Origin: JAVBWO01 sp036677375
Lineage (GTDB): Bacteria > Bacillota > Dehalobacteriia > UBA4068 > UBA4997
Assembly: GCA_036677375.1 (NCBI GenBank)
Contig: JAVBWO010000001.1
Span: 158,812 to 222,811 of the forward strand
Length of the DNA stretch: 64,000 nt
Reading direction: 5' to 3'
Positions 26,066-33,996 of the stretch are shown piece after piece (within the stretch, counting starts at the first letter, position 1; each line of letters begins with the position of its first letter). A program made the translations under genes and the position numbers. The notes below the pieces were generated by a model, which saw only the letters and a program-made list of their open reading frames with translations, ran no database searches and had not been told where the DNA came from.

Positions 26066-26306
26066 CCGGGCTGCCTGCTTTCAGATCCCCAAGTGAGCTG
26101 CGGCTTAGGGTCTCGCTCATCACGTCTGCCGTAAAGGTGTTGGCGCTAAGACCTGCGACGGTCAGGCAAACCCCGTTCACCGCCACGCTGTCACCCAGCT
26201 TCAAATCATCAAAAATTACTTTGCCCCGGATGGCCAGGACCGAGGATTTTGCGCCTTTTTGGACGGAGCGGACCTCACCTTTCTCCTCAACGATGCCCGT
26301 GAACAT
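25947..26306 (-). pseudogene. ribE: Riboflavin synthase ribE, 3' half missing
   Basis: 119 codons against a family length of about 210. The N-terminal lumazine-binding barrel is complete (MFTGIVEEKGEV, GDSVAVNGVCLTV, MSETLSRSSLG) and the second barrel begins (GGHIVSGHIDGTGTV). The frame then stops at DDNAVW followed by TAA, exactly where the YajC-like sequence of the other strand begins. Riboflavin synthase needs both barrels in a trimer, so this product is probably inactive. It overlaps the end of ribD by 20 bases, as in intact rib operons. Confidence 0.75.
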
Positions 26307-27393
26307 TTTTGATCACCTCGCTCTCAATTAAAATATCATGTCCTAAAACCGTAATTTCCTGATTCGCCAAAAGAAAAGCATCGTCAGGCACCGTCACGCC
26401 AAGGCCCCCCACGGGACTTTTGGCATTTACGCCTCCGAAAATTTTTGGGGCGATATAGGCCTGCACCTTGTTGACGATGCCGCTTTGCAATGCGGCGTCA
26501 TTTAAAGTAGAGCCCCCTTCCAGTAAAACGCTGTCGATATTTGCTTCACCCAGCCACCGCACCAGTTCGTTTAAGTCAATATGCTCTCCCTTCTTGGGCA
26601 GGCAAAGCATTTTACAGCCGGCGTCGATAAAGGGCTGCTGTTTTTGAGGTTCGCGGCAGGCGGTGGCAAGGTAAGTGTTTACATCCTTTGCTGTTTTTAT
26701 GATACGGGATGCAAGCGGCGTGCGCAAATTGGTATCACAGATAATCCGAATGGGATCCCTGCCGCCCTCGATACGGCAGGTCAGCAAGGGATCGTCAGCC
26801 ATCACGGTACCCACCCCTACCATGATGGCCGCATATCTTTGGCGGGACGCATGGACGTGGCACCTTGCCTCTTCTCCGGTGATCCATTGGGATTGGCCTT
26901 CGCGGGTGGCGATCTTGCCGTCCATGGTCATGGCATATTTCATTACCACAAAAGGCGTTTTGGTTTTAATAAAATGAAAGAACACCTCATTTAACTTATC
27001 ACACGCATCCTTTAATACACCTTCGACGACCTCTATGCCGTTTTGCCGCAATATCGCTACGCCTTTCCCTGCCACCAAAGGATTGGGATCTTGCGATCCG
27101 ACGACCACCCTGGCAATGCCGCTTTTAAGGATCGCCTCCGTGCATGGTGGCGTTTTCCCATAATGGCAGCAAGGTTCTAAAGTGACATACATCGTCGCCC
27201 CGGCGGGAGATTTCACACAATCAGCTAAAGCGTTTCTTTCCGCGTGGAGCTGCCCGTATTTTTCATGATAGCCTTTGCCGATCACTTCGCCGTCTTTCAC
27301 GATGACTGCGCCAACCATCGGGTTGGGATTGACCAAGCCAGCGCCTTTTTGCGCAAACTCTAATGCTAGCTGCATATAGAAAAGATCATTCAT
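26287..27393 (-). CDS. ribD: Bifunctional riboflavin deaminase/reductase RibD
   Basis: 368 residues, normal for RibD, which deaminates then reduces the pyrimidine intermediate of riboflavin synthesis. The deaminase zinc site is HAERNAL with PCCHYGKTPPC. The reductase domain (from about 150, KTPFVVMKYAMTMDGKIA) has LLEGGSTLNDAAL. The start at 27393 has AGGAGG eight bases upstream; the longer frame is leader sequence. It is the first gene behind the FMN riboswitch and terminator, so it should be off when flavin is plentiful. Confidence 0.95.
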   Translation of the reverse strand: MNDLFYMQLALEFAQKGAGLVNPNPMVGAVIVKDGEVIGKGYHEKYGQLHAERNALADCVKSPAGATMYVTLEPCCHYGKTPPCTEAILKSGIARVVVGSQDPNPLVAGKGVAILRQNGIEVVEGVLKDACDKLNEVFFHFIKTKTPFVVMKYAMTMDGKIATREGQSQWITGEEARCHVHASRQRYAAIMVGVGTVMADDPLLTCRIEGGRDPIRIICDTNLRTPLASRIIKTAKDVNTYLATACREPQKQQPFIDAGCKMLCLPKKGEHIDLNELVRWLGEANIDSVLLEGGSTLNDAALQSGIVNKVQAYIAPKIFGGVNAKSPVGGLGVTVPDDAFLLANQEITVLGHDILIESEVIKNVHGHR

Positions 27394-27484
27394 GCTTTGC
27401 CTCCTAAAAAATAAATGCCTCAAACAAAAAGCGTTCAAGGCAATTTTAAAAACGTTGCAGATACGGACAACCGCTTATATCGGC

Positions 27485-27521
27485 AAAATAAAAGCTCTGA
27501 AATGTTTTAACATTTCAGAGC
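27485..27521 (-). terminator. FMN riboswitch expression platform (intrinsic terminator)
   Basis: On the minus strand GCTCTGAAATG pairs with CATTTCAGAGC over a six-base loop, followed by TTTTATTTT, between the aptamer and ribD. Confidence 0.85.
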
Positions 27522-27568
27522 AGAAATGGCCAATGAATATAAGCACGGCTCGTGCCATATACAATGTT

Positions 27569-27683
27569 TGCATCTTCTTTCATCCAGACTGTACTGTCGG
27601 CCTTGGAATCACACCAAGTCATACCTTGCGGCTCGTGGGCTATACCACCGGTAGGGAATTTCACCCTGCCCTGAAGATTCTTA
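27569..27683 (-). ncRNA. FMN riboswitch (RFN element)
   Basis: The minus strand carries the RFN consensus in order: TTCAGGGCAGGGTGAAATTC, CCTACCGGTGGTA, AGCCCACGAGC, then TGATTCCAAGGCCGACAGT and AGTCTGGATGAAAGAAGA. It senses FMN and, with the terminator just downstream, shuts off ribD and the ribE remnant. Confidence 0.96.
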
Positions 27684-27946
27684 TTTAATTGCTTGCAATA
27701 TAGCACAAAGTTCTTTAGATGTCAATGTTTAGATTTTTACAGGATTTAAACCATATCGTTTGCTTAAAAAGCAACGTCAGGCATCTTTACAGATAACACG
27801 TATTATAATTGTGGCGAAGCAAGACATTCAGCATACAAACCCCACACGCCCAAATTTTTTTATTCAGCTTTCTATGGACAGCATCTCTATAATAATATGA
27901 CTACCATCTTCGTGCATCGTTTAACTTATATACAACAATGCTTTTT

Positions 27947-29587
27947 TCAAGGCTTTCCAATAATGCCAAAGACAAAGATAAAATTAATCAGGTGCGGCAT
28001 TTCAAAAGGAGAATAACCCAACAGCTCTATGATCTTATTCTTGCGGTGAAGCAGGGTATTTCTGTGTAAATACAGTTCTTTTGACACGATACCGGCATCC
28101 ATATTATTGTTAATGAGGCAATACAGGGTCTCCACCAAACTGCTCTGGTGCACCATGTCATAATGCACTAAGGGGGCAATCAAACGTTGGCACATTGGCA
28201 CAGCGGCGGCATCTTCCTTCATATTGCGCAGTTTATGATAGAACCAGACATCCAGATAAGTCGATACCCAATTCTCGCCGTAATATTCCCGGCCTAAGAT
28301 CGCCGCCTGGAAAGCCTGATTGTAGGCTGTGGGGATATCCGTAATATTCGTAAAAGAATCACTGATACCAACAGAAACTGATAATTTATCATTGAGCTTG
28401 AAAAGCTCCACGATATTTTCGCCAATTCGCCGCAGATCCAAGGTATCATTCTCATTCCCCAGTAAAATAATGATGGTATCGCTGCGCCAGATCACTACAT
28501 TGCTCTTATTGTAAAAAAGGATCAGCTCTCTGATATTGGGCAGAACGTATTTTTTAACATAGCGTTCCAGCTCTCTTGCTTTGTCCTGGCTCGCCGCCTG
28601 TTGGATGGAGTTGACATTCACCACCACAGCATTGTTTTTTGACTGGATATCCAGCCCGACCTCCTGGCCGCGGCTGATAGCCACCTCCGCCGAGCGGAAA
28701 TTCCACACCAAAAGGTCACCGATATAATCCTGCAGATAACGCTCTTTGATCCCCAAGAGCTTATCTTTGCGGCTAAATAACAAAGTACAGGTAACGCAAA
28801 GGTGCTCCATCAATTCCAGAAGCTCTTGGGTCACCTGATTTTCCCAGCACTCCACCACAATAAAACCAAAAAAGCTCTTTTGAGACTTGATCAGATAAAT
28901 CAGGCGCAGGCCGTCTTTACTTTGCCATAAAGCATATCTGTCCTGGGCGCACTGGGTGCTGATGCTGCTGAAGTTTTCTTTGATATAGGTGATCTCCTCA
29001 TTGACCTTTTCATGGCTTTTATTGGAATAGATGCAGGTATAATAGATGTCATAATAGGAGATGCCGCGTTTTATTTTTTTGGATATATTGTGGAATACCT
29101 CATAGATATCGTCCTCGTTGACGATCAATTCCAAAAAGTCATTGCGAATATTGGAATAGCTGTCGGTACGCTGCCCTTCTTCATGGTCTTTATCCTTCAT
29201 CAAGGTTTCGATGATAGGATTCAAAATATCCACATAAGAGCGTTCCGACTTGGCAATGATGAGAGGGAAATGCAGTTCATTGCAAAGTTCTACCACTTGT
29301 GGGTCCATTTCTTTGATCCACATATCAATATGACAAATGATTAGACCGCAGCAGCCGGAATCCGCCAAGGCTTGTATCACTACTTTCTGCATCTCCACAT
29401 CTTCTTTAATGGCATAGAAAGAGGTGATATACAATTCGTTCTGGATGACCCAATGGGCAATCTTGGACTCGGCTACTTCCAAAACGCTGATGCTGTTAAT
29501 GGGATTATCCAGCCGGTCACGGCCGGCAATGACCTTGGCGCCGGCCAAACCGCCAAAGGTAATGGCATTTCTTATCGTCAGTTTCAC
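27947..29587 (-). CDS. PucR family transcriptional regulator (second copy)
   Basis: 546 residues. N-terminal PucR ligand domain (FGGLAGAKVIAGRDRLDNPI, then SVLEVAES and WVIQNELYITSFYAI), central CdaR-type GGDEF-like region (about 280-420), C-terminal helix-turn-helix (SLVETLYCLINNNMDAGIVS then KELYLHRNTLLHRKNKI). GTG start with GAGGGATC upstream. It sits between the flavin region and the PepV gene, on the same strand as the molybdenum-hydroxylase operon. A role in controlling PepV or that operon is inferred from position. Confidence 0.92.
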   Translation of the reverse strand: MKLTIRNAITFGGLAGAKVIAGRDRLDNPINSISVLEVAESKIAHWVIQNELYITSFYAIKEDVEMQKVVIQALADSGCCGLIICHIDMWIKEMDPQVVELCNELHFPLIIAKSERSYVDILNPIIETLMKDKDHEEGQRTDSYSNIRNDFLELIVNEDDIYEVFHNISKKIKRGISYYDIYYTCIYSNKSHEKVNEEITYIKENFSSISTQCAQDRYALWQSKDGLRLIYLIKSQKSFFGFIVVECWENQVTQELLELMEHLCVTCTLLFSRKDKLLGIKERYLQDYIGDLLVWNFRSAEVAISRGQEVGLDIQSKNNAVVVNVNSIQQAASQDKARELERYVKKYVLPNIRELILFYNKSNVVIWRSDTIIILLGNENDTLDLRRIGENIVELFKLNDKLSVSVGISDSFTNITDIPTAYNQAFQAAILGREYYGENWVSTYLDVWFYHKLRNMKEDAAAVPMCQRLIAPLVHYDMVHQSSLVETLYCLINNNMDAGIVSKELYLHRNTLLHRKNKIIELLGYSPFEMPHLINFIFVFGIIGKP

Positions 29588-29640
29588 AGCGATCCCTCAT
29601 TATATTTATTGATATCCTGATTGGTCAAAATGCAGCTGCA

Positions 29641-31050
29641 TTAGAAAGCGCGGTCGATCTCCAGGATGGCTAAGACATAGATTTTAATGCTGTCTAAGAG
29701 ATTCTGAATGGAAACGCACTCATCCGGCATGTGCTCTTTGCCCCGGCCTCCCTCAAAAGGCAGGACGCGCCCGGGGAAGTGAGGCCCGTAGGCTACGGCA
29801 TTGGGTAAAAGCCGGGCATAAGTGGCGCCCCCTTCATAAAATGGCTTTTTATCGTCTTTTGCGATACGGTTATAGATCTCGGTCATTTTTTGTACGATGG
29901 GCAGCTTGGGATCCACATATCCGGGGGAGGAAACGCTGTTGGCTACAACTTTAAATTGAGCCGCACTCATTTTAGAACCAATGGTTTCCAAAAGATCTTC
30001 CGCTTTGACACTAATAGGGAAGCGGATATTGAAATTCAGTTCCAGACTACCGTTTTCTTGTAAACTCAAAAGTCCCGCGATATGGGTCAGCTTACCGGTC
30101 TCGACATCTTCGGCGGCAATGCCCAAGCTTTCACCGTAATAATCTTCCAGGAATTCCGCGATGCTCCCCAATGCGGCTTTGTCTTCTTTTGTCAGCAAAC
30201 TGGCCTGTGCCAGCCCTTTGCATAATTTATGAATGGCATTTTCCGAGCCTTCCGGCCAAGCGGCATGGGTAGCCTTGCCTGTTGCTATAATCTTGGTTCC
30301 TTTCTCCGCCGCTTCCGCCTTCAAACCATAAGGTGCTACAGCCGCCTCCGCTTCCTGTAAGGAAACGCCTTGCAGAACAACATAAGCCCGATCCGGCACC
30401 ATATTGGCGACCAACCCGCCTTTGATCTCCACAATACGACCACTCGTCTTGGGGGACTGCACCGTCACCCTGAGAATGCCTTTTTCGGCATAGCAAACGG
30501 GAAATTCCGCGTCGGAGACGATGGAAAAAACAGGGAGCTTGGGTTCCGCCGCGATATAATAGGGCAGATCCGCCATGCACTCCTCTTCACTGCAACCCAT
30601 GACCAGGCGCAGGCTGTGCTTTAAGGGAATACCTAGTTCTTTAAAGCACAGCATAGTATATAAACCGGCCATGGCCGGCCCTTTATCGTCATTGGTGCCC
30701 CGGCCAATGATATAGCCGTTTTCTACTACCGCCTGATAAGGCTCGTAAGTCCAACCGTTGCCCGCCGGCACCACATCCAAGTGGGAAAAGATGCCGATCT
30801 CGTCTTCACCAGATTCATAGCGGAGCGAACCGCAATAATAATCATAATTTTTTGATGTGAAACCTAAGTTTTCCCCGATCTCCAAAGCGGCGTCCAAGGC
30901 TTTGGCGCACCCTAGACCGAAGGGCTTGCCCTGCTCCGGTGGAGCGCTGACGCTTTCGATATTTACCAAGCGAATAATGTTTTTTACGATTTCATCTTTT
31001 TTTGCCGCCAGAAAAAGGTCGATTTTTTCTTCCAAATCATAATCTGCCAT
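29641..31050 (-). CDS. pepV: Dipeptidase PepV, M20 family
   Basis: 469 residues, the usual PepV length. It hydrolyses dipeptides and some tripeptides in the cytoplasm with two zinc ions. Visible ligands: HLDVVPAGNGW, GTNDDKGPA, the catalytic GCSEEECM, DAEFPV and the C-terminal GKEHMPDECV. The lid domain is about 190-390. The start ATG follows AAAGGTAAGTGAG. It lies 53 bases upstream of the second PucR gene and may be co-transcribed with it. Confidence 0.95.
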   Translation of the reverse strand: MADYDLEEKIDLFLAAKKDEIVKNIIRLVNIESVSAPPEQGKPFGLGCAKALDAALEIGENLGFTSKNYDYYCGSLRYESGEDEIGIFSHLDVVPAGNGWTYEPYQAVVENGYIIGRGTNDDKGPAMAGLYTMLCFKELGIPLKHSLRLVMGCSEEECMADLPYYIAAEPKLPVFSIVSDAEFPVCYAEKGILRVTVQSPKTSGRIVEIKGGLVANMVPDRAYVVLQGVSLQEAEAAVAPYGLKAEAAEKGTKIIATGKATHAAWPEGSENAIHKLCKGLAQASLLTKEDKAALGSIAEFLEDYYGESLGIAAEDVETGKLTHIAGLLSLQENGSLELNFNIRFPISVKAEDLLETIGSKMSAAQFKVVANSVSSPGYVDPKLPIVQKMTEIYNRIAKDDKKPFYEGGATYARLLPNAVAYGPHFPGRVLPFEGGRGKEHMPDECVSIQNLLDSIKIYVLAILEIDRAF

Positions 31051-31435
31051 AAAATCTCACTTACCTTTCCTAAATGATTTGATATTTACTATGCTGTAAA
31101 TTTTACCTTTTTTACCAGGCACCGCATAAGCAAAATAATAGCTGGCACAAACCAGTATATAATGATCGAGCAATACCGGTCTCCCGAACAATTCATTATG
31201 ATTGATATGTGCCAAAGACTAGGTGCTTACTCCCTATGTGCCACAAGATTTTCTCTTGATATAAATTAGCGATATTGTTTATAACATTTAGGCAAGTTTG
31301 TGCCGTTCTATCTTCCTCTATTATCACATTTAATTTGTGGCTACAGATTGCTAAACATCAACACAGATGTTTTTAGGTCCGCCTCCTAAAAACTCTTATT
31401 ACATTGCCAACTCGGATATTTTGAAATGAAAGTGA
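31051..31435. other. Intergenic stretch without recognisable features
   Basis: AT-rich; only promoter elements for pepV are expected here. I see no gene or structured RNA. Confidence 0.35.
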
Positions 31436-31474
31436 AAAAAAGGGGCACCTCGCATGATGGAGGAAACTCCCCTT
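31436..31474 (-). terminator. Terminator of the molybdenum-hydroxylase operon
   Basis: On the minus strand AAAGGGGAGTTTCCTC pairs with GAGGTGCCCCTTT and is followed by a T-run, 11 bases past the last stop of the operon. Confidence 0.75.
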
Positions 31475-31484
31475 TATCTGTGGT

Positions 31485-32543
31485 TTATTTATGTGGTGTT
31501 TTACCAACCCTTTCGGCTAAAGCTTCTAATTGTGGTTCAACAAACACACCATCTTTGAGAATTTGCTTTCCATCTAAATATACACTGCAATTAAGACAAA
31601 TACCATCGATATGGCTTTTCGCCTCTCTAGGCGCTCCTCCGGAATAACAAGACCCTTGATGTCCAAAGCCCCATTGAGTACTGCCCCAAACCCTTTCGTC
31701 TTCCGTGGTGCAACCTTCCAACTTTGCATTGGGGTTGACACCGTAGCATACATGTGCTGCTATGTACATATTGGGGTCGTTTAACTTTTTATAGTATTCA
31801 CGTAAAATATCAGCCTGTTTTCCACCTAAAATGTTTTTGATCCTGCCCTTTTCTACCTCATACAACAATGGTTCTGTTAAAAAACCCAAATCCGCTTCTC
31901 CACCACCACTTATAGTTCCGTCAAAAGCAATCATACCATTTATGCTATCTTCTTGTGGCGCCCAACCAATCTGTCCAAGCAGAAAGTGACCGCCCGGCTG
32001 ATCATACATTATCTCATTAGCAATCGGTCTATGAGGATGCATCAAAAAGCTTACATCTGTGCCTGCGATATTAGTGATACGAACTGCCTTAGCTTGTTTT
32101 GTCATCGCTGTTAAAGTATCTTGAAATTCTTTTTGTGCAGCAATATCTACTTCTCCGATACAGCGAACAATGCGCTCTACACCAAGCCCCCCCAGCATAA
32201 CCTGTCTGGTCCTATTGTTTGTTACTGCCTCATCCCAGATCGGCGAATACAATAACCATTGATCGTTCAGTTCGATCCAAACATCGGTATGGCTGGCACC
32301 AGCAATTAGCGGATCCGGCAAATAGGGCATGGTCAAAGCCCCGTATCCCTTGGGGGTACTATGCCAGGCAAGCATTACCTTTCCCCCTAGCATTTCAGAA
32401 ACTTTGGCAATTTCCTCCGCCACTCGAAAATCAGCTTTGGAATCAATCGTAATCAAAACACTTTCTCCGCTTTTCAGTTTCACCTGATCATGCATTAATT
32501 TATACACTGCTTTCGCTAGTTCCAAGCTATATGAATAAGGCAT
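31485..32543 (-). CDS. M29 (aminopeptidase T-like) family enzyme in a hydroxylase operon
   Basis: About 352 residues. The M29 fold is indicated by the N-terminal KLKSGESVLITIDS, the metal-site segments NEIMYDQPGG, HVCYGVNPNAKLEGC, GFGHQGSCYSGG, and SHIDGICLNCSVYLDG with the His-x-Asp ligand pair. The start at about 32543 has GAGGAGG upstream. M29 enzymes include aminopeptidases, but relatives such as 2,5-dihydroxypyridine dioxygenase (NicX) open hydroxylated heterocycles. Being the last gene after a molybdenum hydroxylase, a ring-cleaving role is a fair inference. Confidence 0.82.
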   Translation of the reverse strand: MPYSYSLELAKAVYKLMHDQVKLKSGESVLITIDSKADFRVAEEIAKVSEMLGGKVMLAWHSTPKGYGALTMPYLPDPLIAGASHTDVWIELNDQWLLYSPIWDEAVTNNRTRQVMLGGLGVERIVRCIGEVDIAAQKEFQDTLTAMTKQAKAVRITNIAGTDVSFLMHPHRPIANEIMYDQPGGHFLLGQIGWAPQEDSINGMIAFDGTISGGGEADLGFLTEPLLYEVEKGRIKNILGGKQADILREYYKKLNDPNMYIAAHVCYGVNPNAKLEGCTTEDERVWGSTQWGFGHQGSCYSGGAPREAKSHIDGICLNCSVYLDGKQILKDGVFVEPQLEALAERVGKTPHK

Positions 32544-32561
32544 ATTATTCCTCCTCAACCT

Positions 32562-33026
32562 TTATTTGTCATCAACACAGCTTTGAATTGCCCGCACGAT
32601 TTTTTTATAGCCAGTACAACGGCAAATATTTCCAGCCAGCGCAGACTTAATATCTTCTTCGCTTGGATTTTCATTTTCCCTAAGCAAAGCAGTGGCTGAC
32701 ATAAGCATTCCCGGTGTACAAAAACCACATTGCACTGCTCCTTCTTCAATAAACGCTTGTTGTAATCGATTCAATTGTCCATTTTCCATCAGACCCTCTA
32801 CAGTTTCGATATAACTGCCCTCTGCCTCAGCCGCTAATATCATGCAGGAATTTACCGCTTTATTGTCCATAATAATGGTACAAGCACCACATTCTCCATA
32901 ACCACAAGCTTTTTTAGTTCCCTGAAAGCCTAGATTATCTCGTATAACATCCAGTAAAATACTATTATCATGGATTAAAATTGTTTTAGCTTCACCATTA
33001 AAATAAAACCGTAAAATACGTTCCAT
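32562..33026 (-). CDS. Molybdenum hydroxylase, 2Fe-2S subunit
   Basis: 154 residues with both cluster sites of the xanthine dehydrogenase family: plant-type ferredoxin C41, C46, C49, C61 (CGYGECGAC) and the alpha-helical site C100, C103, C135, C137 (CGFCTPGM, CRCTGY). It carries electrons from the molybdenum centre to FAD. The start at 33026 has AGGAGGTGGAGAA upstream; the frame extends further but without a site. Small, FAD and large subunits are adjacent here. Confidence 0.95.
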   Translation of the reverse strand: MERILRFYFNGEAKTILIHDNSILLDVIRDNLGFQGTKKACGYGECGACTIIMDNKAVNSCMILAAEAEGSYIETVEGLMENGQLNRLQQAFIEEGAVQCGFCTPGMLMSATALLRENENPSEEDIKSALAGNICRCTGYKKIVRAIQSCVDDK

Positions 33027-33147
33027 TTCTCCACCTCCTTGCATAATATGTTTTTCATCTCTGGTAAAAAATTTGGTGGGGCCAAATAGTTTTTCTATAC
33101 AAGAGTATTGACCTCTCCTATTTTCAAGCACTTGACATCAACTTTGG

Positions 33148-33996
33148 CTAAGCGGAATAAAGAATTGTAATGGCACGTTTCGTTAAGGCTTCTACCACTT
33201 CCCTGCGGTAGCTATCACTGGCACGTATATCGCTAATAGGATTGGCTTCCATCTTTGCAACTGCAGCTATCGTAGAAAAATCAGGAACATTGGCAGATAA
33301 TAGCATCTGCTCCGCACGATGGCTGCGTATAGGGCTTGATGCAACCGATCCCAAGCCGATTCCAACCTTCCGGCAAATACCACCCTCCATAAGTAAGGCT
33401 ACAGCTACACTAGCAACAGCAATGTCCATACTTTGCCGTACTCCTTGTTTTAGATATAGACTTTTCATTCTTCCGGCTTCGGCCGGTAACAATATAGCTG
33501 TAAGCAAGTCTCCTTTTTGCAAGATTGTCTTGCCACAACCAAGAAAGAACTGTTCCAATGGCATGCGTTGAATATCACTGTTACTGGTAATCTCCACATC
33601 AGCACCCAAGGCTAGCAACAGTGGTACAGAATCTGCTGCGGGAGAGGCATTGCATATATTTCCACCCAGCGTCGCACGATTGCGTATTTGTTTTGAACCG
33701 ATAGTCGCAAGCGCTAGCGGAAGTGTGGGTTGGAAATCCGCTACCAAAGGTGACGCAATAATATCACTGATTGTTGTAGCCGCGCCAATGCGCAACCCCC
33801 CTTGCGTAGTTTTGCTAATTTTTTTCAGTTCAAACAAAGACGCGAGACTAACCAAATCGTTCGCTAAAATTTTGCCTTCTTTTAATTGATTAACAAGGTC
33901 TGTCCCACCAGCTAAAACTTTATGCTCACCTGGTTGCTGCAAAAGGTTCAAGGCTTCCGCAAGCGTAGTTGGTCTTTGATAACAGAAATCAATCAT
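33148..33996 (-). CDS. Molybdenum hydroxylase, FAD subunit
   Basis: 282 residues, PCMH-type FAD-binding domain (HKVLAGGTDLVNQLKEG near 25-41, ATLGGNICNASPAADS near 108-123) and the C-terminal CO-dehydrogenase flavoprotein domain. It passes electrons from the 2Fe-2S subunit to an acceptor. The start overlaps the large-subunit stop by eight bases, a sign of coupled translation. Confidence 0.94.
   Translation of the reverse strand: MIDFCYQRPTTLAEALNLLQQPGEHKVLAGGTDLVNQLKEGKILANDLVSLASLFELKKISKTTQGGLRIGAATTISDIIASPLVADFQPTLPLALATIGSKQIRNRATLGGNICNASPAADSVPLLLALGADVEITSNSDIQRMPLEQFFLGCGKTILQKGDLLTAILLPAEAGRMKSLYLKQGVRQSMDIAVASVAVALLMEGGICRKVGIGLGSVASSPIRSHRAEQMLLSANVPDFSTIAAVAKMEANPISDIRASDSYRREVVEALTKRAITILYSA

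Noticed and set aside
30227..30580. Minus-strand frame inside pepV rich in Gly/Arg
   Set aside because: Alternative frame of a well-supported gene, without start signals.
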